Assembly (NCBI GenBank): GCA_021648845.1
Contig: JAKJHY010000005.1
Span: 124,001-188,000, forward strand
DNA length: 64,000 nt
From: Mycobacterium sp. MBM
GTDB taxonomy: Bacteria > Actinomycetota > Actinomycetes > Mycobacteriales > Mycobacteriaceae
Direction: 5' to 3'
Shown: positions 17,825-26,565 of the stretch, one piece after another
Numbering within the stretch: position 1 is the stretch's first letter
How the letters are laid out: each line of letters begins with the position of its first letter
Notes under the pieces: model-generated
The model's database searches: none
What the model saw: the letters and a program-made list of their open reading frames with translations, nothing else
Told to the model about the DNA's origin: nothing
Translations under genes and position numbers: made by a program

Positions 17825-19993
17825 CTACAGCATGCAGCTGACGCAACCTTCGACCTCGGTACCCTCCAACGCCATCTGGCGCAGCCGGATGTAGTACAGC
17901 GTCTTGATTCCCTTGCGCCAGGCGTAGATCTGCGCCCTGTTCACCTCGCGGGTGTCGGCGGTGTCCTTGAAGAACAGCGTCAACGACAGGCCCTGATCCA
18001 CGTGCTGGGTGGCCGCGGCGTAGGTGTCGATGATCTTCTCGTAGCCGATCTCGTACGCGTCCTGGTAGTACTCCAGGTTGTCGTTGGTCAGGTACGGCGC
18101 CGGGTAGTAGACGCGCCCGATCTTGCCTTCCTTGCGGATCTCGATCTTGGAGGCCACCGGGTGGATCGAACTGGTCGAGTGGTTGATGTAGCTGATCGAC
18201 CCCGTCGGCGGGACGGCCTGCAGGTTTTGGTTGTAGATGCCGTGCCTCTGCACCGACTCCTTCAGCAGCTTCCAATCGTCCTGGTTCGGGATGCGGATGC
18301 CCGCCTCGGAGAACAGGCCGCGCACCTTCTCCGTTTTCGGCTCCCACACCTGCTCGGTGTACTTGTCGAAGAACTCACCGGAGGCGTACTTCGACCGCTC
18401 GAACCCGCCGAAACGCGTATCACGTTCGATGGCAAGAAGATTCGATGCCCGCAGGGCGTGGAAGAGCACCGTGTAGAAGTAGATGTTGGTGAAGTCCACA
18501 CCTTCTTCGGACCCGTAGTGGATCCGCTCCCGCGCCAGATAGCCGTGCAGGTTCATCTGCCCCAGGCCGATGGCGTGTGAGCTGTTGTTGCCCTGCTCGA
18601 TGGACGGCACCGACCAGATGTGGGTCTGGTCGCTGACGGCGGTGAGCGCGCGGATGGCCACCTCGATGGTCTGCGCGAAGTCCGGTGAGTCCATCGCCTT
18701 GGCGATGTTCAGCGAGCCCAGGTTGCAGGAGATGTCCTTGCCCACCTTGGCATACGACAGGTCCTCGTTGAACTCCGACGGGGTCGACACCTGCAAGATC
18801 TCCGAGCAGAGATTGCTGTGGGTGATCTTGCCGTCGATGGGATTGGCTCGATTGACCGTGTCTTCGAACATGATGTAGGGGTAGCCGGACTCGAACTGCA
18901 GCTCGGCCAGCGTCTGGAAGAACTCCCGCGCCTTGATCTTGGTCTTGCGGATCCGGGCGTCGTCGACCATCTCGTAGTACTTCTCGGTGACCGAGATATC
19001 GGCGAACGGGACGCCGTAGACCTTCTCGACGTCATACGGCGAGAACAGGTACATATCTTCGTTCTTCTTGGCCAGCTCGAAGGTGATATCGGGGATCACC
19101 ACGCCCAGCGAGAGCGTCTTGATGCGGATCTTCTCGTCGGCGTTCTCGCGCTTGGTGTCCAGGAACCGGTAGATGTCGGGGTGGTGCGCGTGCAGGTACA
19201 CCGCACCGGCTCCCTGGCGGGCGCCGAGCTGGTTGGCGTAGGAGAACGAGTCCTCCAACAGCTTCATGATCGGGATGACACCCGAGGACTGGTTCTCGAT
19301 GTTCTTGATCGGCGCGCCGTGCTCACGGATGTTGGTGAGCAGCAACGCGACTCCGCCGCCGCGCTTGGACAGCTGCAGGGCCGAGTTGATGGAACGCCCG
19401 ATGGACTCCATATTGTCTTCGATGCGCAGCAGGAAGCAGGACACCGGCTCGCCGCGCTGTTTCTTGCCCGAGTTCAGGAAGGTCGGGGTGGCCGGCTGGA
19501 ACCGGCCGTCGATGATCTCGTCGACCAGCTTCTCGGCCAGGTCGGTGTCGCCGGCGGCCAGTGTCAGCGCCACCATGACAACCCGGTCTTCGAAGCGCTC
19601 CAGGTAGCGCTTCCCGTCAAAGGTCTTCAACGTGTAGGACGTGTAGTACTTGAACGCACCCAGGAAGGTCGGGAACCGGAACTTCTTGGCGAATGCGCGG
19701 TCCAGCAGCGACTTCACGAAGTTTCGGGAGTACTGGTCGAGCACTTCGCGCTCGTAGTACTCCTTCTCGATCAGGTAGTCGAGCTTCTCGTCCTGCGAGT
19801 GGAAGAACACCGTGTTCTGGTTGACGTGCTGCAGGAAGTACTCGCGCGCGGCCAGCACATCCTTGTCGAACTGGATGTTGCCATCCTTGTCGTACAGGTT
19901 GAGCATCGCGTTGAGCGCGTGGTAGTCCGTCTCCCCCGGGAGCGCATGAGCGCCGGTGGTTACAGGCTCTGCAGCTGTGACGGTTGGTGGCAC
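17825..19993 (-). CDS. nrdE: Class Ib ribonucleotide reductase alpha subunit
   Basis: The 722-residue catalytic subunit reduces ribonucleoside diphosphates. Landmarks are [16 protein letters not shown] (first redox cysteine), SNLCSEILQ and NLCSEI in the active site, [32 protein letters not shown], and the C-terminal CVSC that takes electrons from NrdH. Length agrees with M. tuberculosis NrdE (725). GTG 19993 follows a good GGAAGGA site. The gene start overlaps the nrdI end by 34 bases, so the cluster nrdH-nrdI-nrdE is one operon. It works with NrdF encoded 8 kb away. Confidence 0.97.
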   Translation of the reverse strand: MPPTVTAAEPVTTGAHALPGETDYHALNAMLNLYDKDGNIQFDKDVLAAREYFLQHVNQNTVFFHSQDEKLDYLIEKEYYEREVLDQYSRNFVKSLLDRAFAKKFRFPTFLGAFKYYTSYTLKTFDGKRYLERFEDRVVMVALTLAAGDTDLAEKLVDEIIDGRFQPATPTFLNSGKKQRGEPVSCFLLRIEDNMESIGRSINSALQLSKRGGGVALLLTNIREHGAPIKNIENQSSGVIPIMKLLEDSFSYANQLGARQGAGAVYLHAHHPDIYRFLDTKRENADEKIRIKTLSLGVVIPDITFELAKKNEDMYLFSPYDVEKVYGVPFADISVTEKYYEMVDDARIRKTKIKAREFFQTLAELQFESGYPYIMFEDTVNRANPIDGKITHSNLCSEILQVSTPSEFNEDLSYAKVGKDISCNLGSLNIAKAMDSPDFAQTIEVAIRALTAVSDQTHIWSVPSIEQGNNSSHAIGLGQMNLHGYLARERIHYGSEEGVDFTNIYFYTVLFHALRASNLLAIERDTRFGGFERSKYASGEFFDKYTEQVWEPKTEKVRGLFSEAGIRIPNQDDWKLLKESVQRHGIYNQNLQAVPPTGSISYINHSTSSIHPVASKIEIRKEGKIGRVYYPAPYLTNDNLEYYQDAYEIGYEKIIDTYAAATQHVDQGLSLTLFFKDTADTREVNRAQIYAWRKGIKTLYYIRLRQMALEGTEVEGCVSCML

Positions 19994-20412
19994 GTCTGTT
20001 CCTTCCAGAATTCTTCCAAGCCGGTACGGACGGCTTCCACGTCGTCCGCAGTTCCCATGAGTTCGAAGCGGTAGAGGAAGGGCACGCCGCACTTGGCGGA
20101 GACCACATTGCCCGCGTAGGCGAATTCCTCACCGAAGTTGTTGTTGCCCGCGGCGATGACCCCGCGGATCAACGACCGGTTGTGCTCGTTGTTCAGAAAA
20201 GCGATGACTTGCTTGGGGACATAGCCCCCGCTGTTGATGTCGGGGGTGGCCTTACCGCCGCCGTAGGTGGGCAGAACCAGCACGAATGGCTGGTCTACCT
20301 CGATCCGGCCGTGCAGCGGGATCCGGGTGACGCGGTCGGCGGGAAAGCCCAGCTTCTGCACGAAGCGGTGGGTGTTCTCCGACACGCTGGAGAAGTACAC
20401 GAGATGACTCAC
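19960..20412 (-). CDS. nrdI: NrdI flavodoxin-like protein
   Basis: The 150-residue flavodoxin-like protein supplies oxidant to assemble the manganese-tyrosyl radical cofactor of Nrd[19 protein letters not shown] is the FMN-phosphate loop, LPTYGGG and [13 protein letters not shown] are the flavin loops typical of NrdI. GTG 20412 follows GGAGGAG. It sits between nrdH and nrdE and overlaps the latter. Confidence 0.96.
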   Translation of the reverse strand: MSHLVYFSSVSENTHRFVQKLGFPADRVTRIPLHGRIEVDQPFVLVLPTYGGGKATPDINSGGYVPKQVIAFLNNEHNRSLIRGVIAAGNNNFGEEFAYAGNVVSAKCGVPFLYRFELMGTADDVEAVRTGLEEFWKEQTCHQPSQLQSL

Positions 20413-20446
20413 GGTCTCCTCCTCGCTGTCGTCGGTGCGTCGTGTG

Positions 20447-20692
20447 TCAAGCCGTGACGGCGGCCGTGGTGCCGGCGAGTGCCTTGATCCGGTCCGGCCG
20501 GAAACCCGACCAGTGGTCATTGCCGGCGACGACGACGGGCGCCTGCAGGTAGCCGAGCGCCATGACGTAATCCCGGGCTTCGGTGTCGAGGCTGATGTCG
20601 ACCTTCTCGTAGGCGATGCCCTCTTTGTCCAGCGCCTTGTAGGTGGCGTTGCACTGGACGCACGCGGGCTTGGTGTAGACGGTGACGGTCAT
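20447..20692 (-). CDS. nrdH: Glutaredoxin-like NrdH redoxin
   Basis: The 81-residue redoxin reduces NrdE. It begins [20 protein letters not shown] with the CVQC active site near residues 11-14 and has [15 protein letters not shown] and the cis-proline region of NrdH. It is the first gene of nrdHIE. The paired NrdR-like boxes 214 bases upstream probably control it. Confidence 0.96.
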   Translation of the reverse strand: MTVTVYTKPACVQCNATYKALDKEGIAYEKVDISLDTEARDYVMALGYLQAPVVVAGNDHWSGFRPDRIKALAGTTAAVTA

Positions 20693-20905
20693 CTGCGGCA
20701 CGGCTCCTGTGTGGTGTGGAAGGTGTTGAGCGGGGACGGGGACCGGCAACTCACCGGGTACTGCCTTCCGCTGAGTTTCAGCGGCCCGCGGGGCCCGGAA
20801 ATTCCGGAGCCGCGGAGACTGAACCTATTGTTGCCGGGGGCACCGACACGCTTTCGATTCCTGCTCCGTTCGGCTCCCGATGGGTGGGGCCTCGCGGTCC
20901 GTCAG

Positions 20906-20953
20906 ACACTACACCTAGTGTCCGACAAACCGAAGAGATACAAGATGTTCTGA
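20906..20953 (-). promoter_or_regulatory. Pair of NrdR-like boxes upstream of nrdHIE
   Basis: ACACTACACCTAGTGT (20906-20921) has perfectly complementary ends (ACACTA/TAGTGT) and fits the NrdR box. ATACAAGATGTTCTGA (20938-20953) is the second box; it differs from the second nrdF box at only four of 16 places. The starts are 32 bases apart, exactly as at nrdF. This predicts joint control of nrdF and nrdHIE by NrdR. Confidence 0.8.
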
Positions 20954-21183
20954 ACAACATTCGTGAAATTCCCAGGTCGTAACCAGTTACGTCGGCGCGC
21001 CACCGGCGTGTCGCACGTCACATTCGCGTTCGTGTCGCGCCCAGCCCGGCGCCGGCGCCGGCAGCTCGCACGCCGACAATCTCGCCAGGCCCGATCAGCA
21101 AACACCGGGAACGCACGGACCGCTCGAGTGCTGACGTCATCGCGGCCCAGTACCCCGCCACGGCAAAGGCACCCGGACGCCAC

Positions 21184-21218
21184 GAAGCCGACTGACCCGA
21201 TCACGGTCAGTCGGCTTC
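21184..21218 (-). terminator. Terminator hairpin of the FMN reductase gene
   Basis: GAAGCCGACTGACC and GGTCAGTCGGCTTC make a perfect 14-bp stem with a seven-base loop. It lies 18-52 bases past the stop of the FMN reductase gene. There is no T tract, as is common for mycobacterial hairpin terminators. Confidence 0.75.
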
Positions 21219-21235
21219 GGCCTGGAAAAGGGGGT

Positions 21236-21805
21236 TCAGCCGATCTCGGCGACGAGCTTGCCGACCACCTCACGCACGCTCGCGGCCACCTCGGCGTTCT
21301 CCCGGGGGTGCTTGTCCTCCAGGGTCGCCGACGGGATGGAAAGCTTGAGATCGTCGATCACTCTCGGGCCGGCGATACCGAAGGACTTGCGGGTCTCGTC
21401 ATGCGCCCAGACCCCGCCGTAGCGGCCGTGCGCGGCACCGATCACGGCGATCGGCTTGTCCTTGAGTGCGCCGTTGCCAAACGGCCGCGACAGCCAGTCG
21501 ATCGCGTTCTTGAGCACGCCGGGGATCGAGCCGTTGAATTCCGGGGTCACCACGAGTGCCGCGGCGGCGCCCGCGGCGGCTTCGCGCAGTGCCCGCACCG
21601 GCTCGGCGACGTTCTCGGTGTCGACATCTTCGTTGTAGTGCGGCAACTCGCCGAGGCGGTCGAACACCTGCAGCGTCACGCCGCCGGGAGCCGACTCGAC
21701 GGCGAGCTCGGCCAGCTGCTTGTTGATCGACGCGGCGCGCAGGCTCCCGACGAGCACCAGCACCTTGGTATCCGTGGTCTCGGCGCCGTCCTGGGTTTCG
21801 GCCAT
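21236..21805 (-). CDS. NADPH-dependent FMN reductase
   Basis: The 189-residue flavodoxin-fold enzyme begins with VLVLVGSLRAASINKQLAEL, the FMN-phosphate loop of the NADPH-dependent FMN reductase family, and has VVTPEFNGSIPGVLKNAIDW (TPEYNGS..LKNAID signature). It would reduce FMN, quinones or similar acceptors. It corresponds in order to Rv3054c and is divergent from a TetR gene, with a palindrome between them that may bind the regulator. Confidence 0.9.
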   Translation of the reverse strand: MAETQDGAETTDTKVLVLVGSLRAASINKQLAELAVESAPGGVTLQVFDRLGELPHYNEDVDTENVAEPVRALREAAAGAAAALVVTPEFNGSIPGVLKNAIDWLSRPFGNGALKDKPIAVIGAAHGRYGGVWAHDETRKSFGIAGPRVIDDLKLSIPSATLEDKHPRENAEVAASVREVVGKLVAEIG

Positions 21806-21850
21806 GGTGGTGTCCTTTCGCGGTCTGGGGTGATCCTCACCCAGAGTAAC

Positions 21851-21864
21851 CGGACTACGGTCCG
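21851..21864. promoter_or_regulatory. Candidate operator between FMN reductase and TetR genes
   Basis: CGGAC-TACG-GTCCG is a 5+4+5 inverted repeat in the 88-base divergent gap, 30 bases from the TetR start. Location and symmetry suggest binding by the adjacent TetR protein. Confidence 0.42.
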
Positions 21865-21893
21865 ATTGATTCCGGCTGAGTTAAAGTTCAGGG

Positions 21894-22502
21894 GTGGGCA
21901 CCCCCGATCGGTTGACTGCACTGCAGCTGAGCCCGGACGCGCCGGCCGAACGTGGCGACGCGGCGCGCAACCGTGCGCTACTGCTCGATGCGGCCCGCAA
22001 GCTCATCGCCGAGCGTGGTGCCGATGCGGTCTCGATGGACGACGTGGCCGCCGCGGCCGGCGTCGGCAAGGGCACCCTGTTCCGCCGCTTCGGCAGCCGC
22101 TCGGGCCTGATGATCGTGCTGCTCGACGAAGACGAGGTGATCGAGCAGCAGGCGTTCATGTTCGGCCCGCCACCGCTGGGCCCGGGTGCGCCGCCGCTGG
22201 AACGCCTGCTGGCCTACGGCCGCAGCCGACTCAGGTTCGTCCACACCCACCGCGCGTTGCTCTCCGACGCCGCCCGCGATCCGCACACCCGGTTCAACGC
22301 ACCCGCGTCACTGCACCGCACCCACGTCCGCATGCTGCTCGAAACCGCCGGCACCACCGGCGATCTGGACGCCCAGGCCGATGCGCTGACCGCTCTGCTC
22401 GACGCCGACCGCGTCACCCACGAGATGACCGACCGCGGTAAGACCCTCGACCAACTCGGCGATGCCTGGGAGACCGTGGCCCGCAAGCTCTGCGGCACGT
22501 GA
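21894..22502 (+). CDS. TetR-family regulator upstream of dinB2
   Basis: The 202-residue protein starts at GTG (VGTPDRLTALQLSPDAPAER). Its HTH reads LLDAARKLIAERGADAVSMD then DVAAAAGVGKGTLFRRFGSR. It is divergent from the FMN reductase gene, matching Rv3055. Its TGA overlaps the GTG of dinB2 (GTGA), so the regulator, the polymerase and the downstream ATPase are one transcription unit. It probably represses the FMN reductase and itself. Confidence 0.88.
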   Translation: MGTPDRLTALQLSPDAPAERGDAARNRALLLDAARKLIAERGADAVSMDDVAAAAGVGKGTLFRRFGSRSGLMIVLLDEDEVIEQQAFMFGPPPLGPGAPPLERLLAYGRSRLRFVHTHRALLSDAARDPHTRFNAPASLHRTHVRMLLETAGTTGDLDAQADALTALLDADRVTHEMTDRGKTLDQLGDAWETVARKLCGT

Positions 22503-23530
22503 GCACCTGGATCCTGCACGTCGACCTGGACCAGTTCCTGGCCGCGGTCGAACTCCAACGCCACCCCGAACTGGTCGGGCTGCCCGTCATCGTCGGCGGC
22601 AGCGGTGACCCCACCGAGGCGCGCAAGGTCGTCACCTGCGCGTCCTATGAGGCACGCTCGTTCGGCGTGCACGCCGGGATGCCGCTGCGTGTTGCGGCCC
22701 GAAAATGCCCGGACGCCACCTTTTTGCCCTCCGATCCACAGGCTTACGACGAGGCCTCGGATCGAGTCATGGGATTACTGCGTGATCTCGGCCATCCGAT
22801 CGAGGTCTGGGGTTGGGACGAGGCGTATCTGGGGGCCGAGGTCACCGATCCGGTCGAACTCGCCGAGCAGATCCGCACCGTGATCGCCGCCGAGACCGGG
22901 TTGTCCTGTTCGGTCGGTATCAGTGACAACAAGCAGCGTGCCAAAGTGGCCACCGGATTCGGCAAGCCGGCCGGGATCTTCGTGCTGACCGCCCAGAACT
23001 GGATGGCGCTGATGGGTGATCGGCCCGTCGACGCACTCTGGGGAGTCGGCCCCAAGACCGCCAAACGGCTTGCGGCGATGGATATCCACACCGTGGCCGA
23101 TCTCGCCGCCACCGACGCCAGTGCGCTGACCGAGGCCTTCGGCCCCAGCACCGGGCTGGGAATTCTGTTGCTGGCCAAGGGCGGCGGCGATACCGAGGTC
23201 AGCTCGCGGCCATGGGTTCCACGCTCGCGCAGCCACGTGGTGACCTTCCCGCACGACCTCACCGATCCCAGCGACATGGACCGCGCGGTCACCGAACTGG
23301 CCACCCGAACGCTCGCCGAAGTCACCGCAGAGGGCCGCACCGTGGCCCGGGTGGCGGTGACGGTGCGCACCAGTACGTTCTTCACCCGAACCAAGATCCG
23401 CAAGCTGGCGGCGCCGGGGACCGACCCGGCGGCCATCACCGCGCAGGCGCTGGCCCTGCTGCACGATTTCGCCCTCGACCGTCCCGTCCGGTTGCTCGGG
23501 GTACGACTGGAATTGGAGATGCCATGCTGA
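22499..23530 (+). CDS. dinB2: DNA polymerase IV homologue DinB2
   Basis: The 343-residue Y-family polymerase has the catalytic aspartate in WILHVDLDQFLAAVELQR (Asp9), the acidic pair in WGWDEAYLGAE and the little-finger region to the end. It lacks a beta-clamp tail. Position 14 is leucine next to Phe13; M. smegmatis DinB2 has this leucine where other enzymes have a bulky steric gate, and it incorporates ribonucleotides readily. Order matches Rv3056. It is coupled to the TetR gene before it and overlaps the ATPase gene after it by seven bases. No SOS box is evident because it lies within an operon. Confidence 0.93.
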   Translation: MSTWILHVDLDQFLAAVELQRHPELVGLPVIVGGSGDPTEARKVVTCASYEARSFGVHAGMPLRVAARKCPDATFLPSDPQAYDEASDRVMGLLRDLGHPIEVWGWDEAYLGAEVTDPVELAEQIRTVIAAETGLSCSVGISDNKQRAKVATGFGKPAGIFVLTAQNWMALMGDRPVDALWGVGPKTAKRLAAMDIHTVADLAATDASALTEAFGPSTGLGILLLAKGGGDTEVSSRPWVPRSRSHVVTFPHDLTDPSDMDRAVTELATRTLAEVTAEGRTVARVAVTVRTSTFFTRTKIRKLAAPGTDPAAITAQALALLHDFALDRPVRLLGVRLELEMPC

Positions 23531-24678
23531 GTGCCGTCGCCTTTCGCGGCTACCGGTCACTGCGGGACATCGTGCTGCCATTGGGCCCGCTGACGCTCAT
23601 CACCGGCGCCAACGGCACCGGCAAGTCATCGGTGTATCGCGCGCTGATGCTGCTCGCGGACTGCGGCCGCGGAGAGGTGATCGGCTCACTGGCCCGCGAG
23701 GGCGGGTTGCAGTCGGTGCTGTGGGCCGGCCCCGAACAGACCGCGGGTGCACGCCGCACCGGCGTGACCGAGGGCACCATGCGCACACGACCGGTGTCCC
23801 TCGAACTCGGTTTCGCCTCAGATGAACTCGGCTATCTCGTGGACTTGGGTCTACCGCAGTCCTCGGGACACCGGTCGATGTTCAGCCGCGATCCCGAGAT
23901 CAAACGGGAGGCCGTGTTCGCGGGCCCGCGACTGCGACCGTCCGCTGCCCTGGTCCGCCGCCAGGGCGACTACGCCGATGTGGCCGATCAGACCGGTCGT
24001 GGTTTCACCGAGTTGACCAGGGCGCTGCCGGCCCACCACAGTGTCCTGTCCGAATACGCGGGCGCATTACCGGAGCTGAACACCGTGCGTGATCAATTGC
24101 GCGGCTGGCGGTTCTACGACGGATTCCGCGTCGACGCCGCGGCCCCGGCCCGCCAGCCCCGCGTGGGTACCCGCACTCCGGTGCTCTCCGATGACGGAGC
24201 CGATCTGGCCGCGGCACTGCAGACCATCATCGAGGTGGGCCACGATGATCTCACCCGCGCCGTCGCCGATGCGTTCGACGGAGCCACCATCTCGGTGGCG
24301 GACAATGACGGTCTGTTCGAGTTGCAGTTGCACCAGCGCGGCATGTTGCGGGCGCTCAAGCCCGCCGAACTCTCCGACGGCACCCTGCGTTTCTTGCTGT
24401 GGGGTGCAGCGCTGTTCAGTCCCCGCCCGCCGTCGCTGATGGTGCTCAACGAGCCCGAGACTTCTCTGCACCCCGACCTGATCCCGCCATTGGCGCAGAT
24501 GATCTGTACCGCGGCCGCCACCACCCAGGTGGTCGTGGTCACCCATTCCGGCGCCATGCAGGAACTGTTGGCCGCCGAGGACGCCTTGACGGTGCAGCTG
24601 ATCAAGGACTGGGGCGAGACGCGCGTCGCGGGTCAGACCATGTTGACCGCGCCGCCCTGGGATTGGGGCACGCGCTGA
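23524..24678 (+). CDS. AAA/RecF-type ATPase
   Basis: The 384-residue protein opens MLSAVAFRGYRSLRDIVLPL and has Walker A in LITGANGTGKSSVYRAL, then a signature stretch (LSDGTLRFLLW) and Walker B in SLMVLNEPETSLHPDLIPP, followed by a switch histidine in VVVTHSG. This is the SMC/RecF/OLD-like architecture without a nuclease domain. Its ATG lies inside the end of dinB2, so a linked role in DNA handling is plausible but inferred. Confidence 0.85.
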   Translation: MLSAVAFRGYRSLRDIVLPLGPLTLITGANGTGKSSVYRALMLLADCGRGEVIGSLAREGGLQSVLWAGPEQTAGARRTGVTEGTMRTRPVSLELGFASDELGYLVDLGLPQSSGHRSMFSRDPEIKREAVFAGPRLRPSAALVRRQGDYADVADQTGRGFTELTRALPAHHSVLSEYAGALPELNTVRDQLRGWRFYDGFRVDAAAPARQPRVGTRTPVLSDDGADLAAALQTIIEVGHDDLTRAVADAFDGATISVADNDGLFELQLHQRGMLRALKPAELSDGTLRFLLWGAALFSPRPPSLMVLNEPETSLHPDLIPPLAQMICTAAATTQVVVVTHSGAMQELLAAEDALTVQLIKDWGETRVAGQTMLTAPPWDWGTR

Positions 24679-24697
24679 GCACCTACCATCGACTCCC

Positions 24698-24904
24698 ATG
24701 AAGATGCGCACTCTGGGCACCCTCGCCGTGGCATTGGCAGTTGCGGGCTGCACGAACGGCGCGGAACCGGTGGACACCTCGACGGTGGCTCCGGCCTCGA
24801 CCACCACGACCCCGTCCACAACCACGACGACAACGACAAAGATGGGGACACCGAGCGCCCCCGAATTCGCGCCGGCGCCGGGCGGCGATCTGGCCCCGGC
24901 CTAG
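24698..24904 (+). CDS. Small threonine-rich lipoprotein (68 aa)
   Basis: The product has a short signal peptide and lipobox (LAVAGCTNG, Cys near residue 18) followed by a low-complexity threonine run (STTTTTTTK) and a Pro/Ala tail. It should be a tiny cell-envelope lipoprotein. No function can be assigned. Its stop overlaps the convergent SDR stop by a few bases. Confidence 0.6.
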   Translation: MKMRTLGTLAVALAVAGCTNGAEPVDTSTVAPASTTTTPSTTTTTTTKMGTPSAPEFAPAPGGDLAPA

Positions 24905-25761
24905 CCGCGGGGCTTCGGGCGCAGTGCCCGGGTGAAGATCACGTTCACCTGGCGCATGGCCACGCTGTAGGGCCACCACGCGACGCGCTTGAAGGCGTAC
25001 AGCGCGCGGATATCCGGTGAGGTGTAAATCAGGAATCGGTTACGCCGGACACCGGCGAGGATCTTCTCGGCGGCGGTCTCCGGTGACACCGCGTGCCCGG
25101 CGAACCGGTCCACCCACTTGGCCACCCGGGGATCCTCGCGGTCCACGCCGGCTATCTGAACCGTCTGCACCAGAGGCGTTTTCACCGCGCCGGGCACCAC
25201 CACCGACACCCCGATGTGGTGCCGCGCCAGATCGAACCGCAACACCTCGCTCAGCCCGCGCAGCCCATACTTGCTGGCACTGTATGCGGCGTGCCAGGGC
25301 AGCGCGACGATCCCGGCCGCCGAGGAGACGTTGACCAGGTGGCCCCCGCGCCGGGCCGCCACCATCGGTGGCAGGAAGGTCTCGATCACGTGGATGGGCC
25401 CCATCAGATTGACGTCGACCATCGATTTCCAGTGCTGATGGGTCAGCGTGGACACGGTCCCCCACGCCGAGATCCCGGCGATGTTCATCACGATGTCCAT
25501 CGCGCCGTGCGCGGAGTGGATATCGGCGCCGAAAGCACAGACGGCATCGAAGTCGGAGATGTCCAGCGCCCGGTACACGGGCACCTGCGCCCCCAGTGCC
25601 TGGGCATCGGCCACCGTCGTGGCCAGCCCCTCGGTATCGCGGTCGGTGAGATAGAGCTCGGCGCCGCGGCGCGCCAGATTCAGCGCGACCGCCCGACCGA
25701 TGCCACTGGCCGCACCGGTGAGCAGGACACGTTTGCCGGTAAAGCCGTCCACCTGACCCAT
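24901..25761 (-). CDS. Short-chain dehydrogenase/reductase
   Basis: The 286-residue SDR has the cofactor motif VLLTGAASGIGRAVAL, NNAG-type motif as MNIAGIS, catalytic Ser in VNVSSAAGI and the YSASKYG active site. The C-terminal 40 residues are basic and aromatic (LYAFKRVAWWPYSVAMRQVN), suggesting membrane contact. It corresponds to Rv3057c. It precedes cyp136 divergently together with the TetR gene, so it may oxidise the product of the P450. Confidence 0.9.
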   Translation of the reverse strand: MGQVDGFTGKRVLLTGAASGIGRAVALNLARRGAELYLTDRDTEGLATTVADAQALGAQVPVYRALDISDFDAVCAFGADIHSAHGAMDIVMNIAGISAWGTVSTLTHQHWKSMVDVNLMGPIHVIETFLPPMVAARRGGHLVNVSSAAGIVALPWHAAYSASKYGLRGLSEVLRFDLARHHIGVSVVVPGAVKTPLVQTVQIAGVDREDPRVAKWVDRFAGHAVSPETAAEKILAGVRRNRFLIYTSPDIRALYAFKRVAWWPYSVAMRQVNVIFTRALRPKPRG

Positions 25762-25787
25762 GCGTGCGACCCTACCCAGACCGGCTC

Positions 25788-26432
25788 TCAGTCCTCCCAG
25801 GACGCTGCGGTTCCCCACAGCGCGTTGAGCCACAGCCGTTCCAGCACGTCGATCGCCCGTTCGGGGTCGGTACCGCGACCGACGAACGCCGCGTCATGCG
25901 ACAGCGTCATCGCGGTGGTCGCGGTCAGCATGCGGACCAGGGCCGGGATGTCATCGGAGATCGGGCGGGTGCCCTTGCGCACCTCGTCCTCGACCACACC
26001 GACGATCTTGGCGATCACCAGATCCTCGAAATCGTTCATGATGGCCGCGATCTGCTTGTCGGTCGCCTGGGCCGCCGTGCAGGCCGCCATGATCGGGTCA
26101 TTGGTCGCGAACACCGCTGCCGCGCTGCCCACCATCCGTTTCGCGAACGCGGCGGGCGACTCGCCAGGATCGCGCGGGGCGAAGTTGTGGGTGAGCACAT
26201 CGAGCTCGGCCAGCGCATCCTTGACGATGAAGGCCAGCACGTCGTACTTGGAGTCGAAGTAGAAGTAGAAGCCCGAACGGGCCACCCCGGCACGCTCGCT
26301 GATCATGCTTACCGAGAGGTCGGCGAAGGGTTTGATGCCCAGGAGCTCGCGCACTGCCGTGACGATCGCATCGCGTTGGCGGTCCCCGCGACTACGCCGC
26401 GTCTCGGATTCCGTTTCGGGGATGGCGCTCAT
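25788..26432 (-). CDS. TetR-family regulator of the cyp136 locus
   Basis: The 214-residue protein starts MSAIPETESETRRSRGDRQR with the HTH AIVTAVRELLGIKPFADLSV then RAGVARSGFYFYFDSKYD. It corresponds to Rv3058c. It is divergent from the first cyp136 gene, and the gap holds the palindrome at 26469-26487, which recurs before the second P450. It probably represses itself and both P450 genes. Confidence 0.88.
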   Translation of the reverse strand: MSAIPETESETRRSRGDRQRDAIVTAVRELLGIKPFADLSVSMISERAGVARSGFYFYFDSKYDVLAFIVKDALAELDVLTHNFAPRDPGESPAAFAKRMVGSAAAVFATNDPIMAACTAAQATDKQIAAIMNDFEDLVIAKIVGVVEDEVRKGTRPISDDIPALVRMLTATTAMTLSHDAAFVGRGTDPERAIDVLERLWLNALWGTAASWED

Positions 26433-26468
26433 GGCATTAAACCTTGGCACCGCGCCACGCCAGAACAA

Positions 26469-26487
26469 AACTTGACATGCGTCAAGT
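26469..26487. promoter_or_regulatory. TetR operator overlapping a promoter, copy 1
   Basis: AACTTGACATGCGTCAAGT contains the inverted repeat CTTGAC-ATGC-GTCAAG. The TTGACA inside it fits a sigma-70-type -35 element with TAGAGG 16 bases further on (26494-26499) towards the first P450. The same 19 bases occur at 28075-28093. A repressor here would block RNA polymerase. Confidence 0.75.
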
Positions 26488-26565
26488 CTCGCATAGAGGA
26501 TGGGTTTGCGGAGTGATATCCACCACACCCCCGGCTGGTGGAGCGACGTTGTGAGGAGCTTCCCG

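Larger units (their letters stand above)
20693..21235. other. Gap with NrdR boxes and a terminator
   Basis: These 543 bases hold the nrdHIE promoter region with two NrdR-like boxes (20906-20953) and, at the other end, a perfect hairpin (21184-21218). Between 20954 and 21183 I see only GC-rich sequence without a credible gene. Confidence 0.6.
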
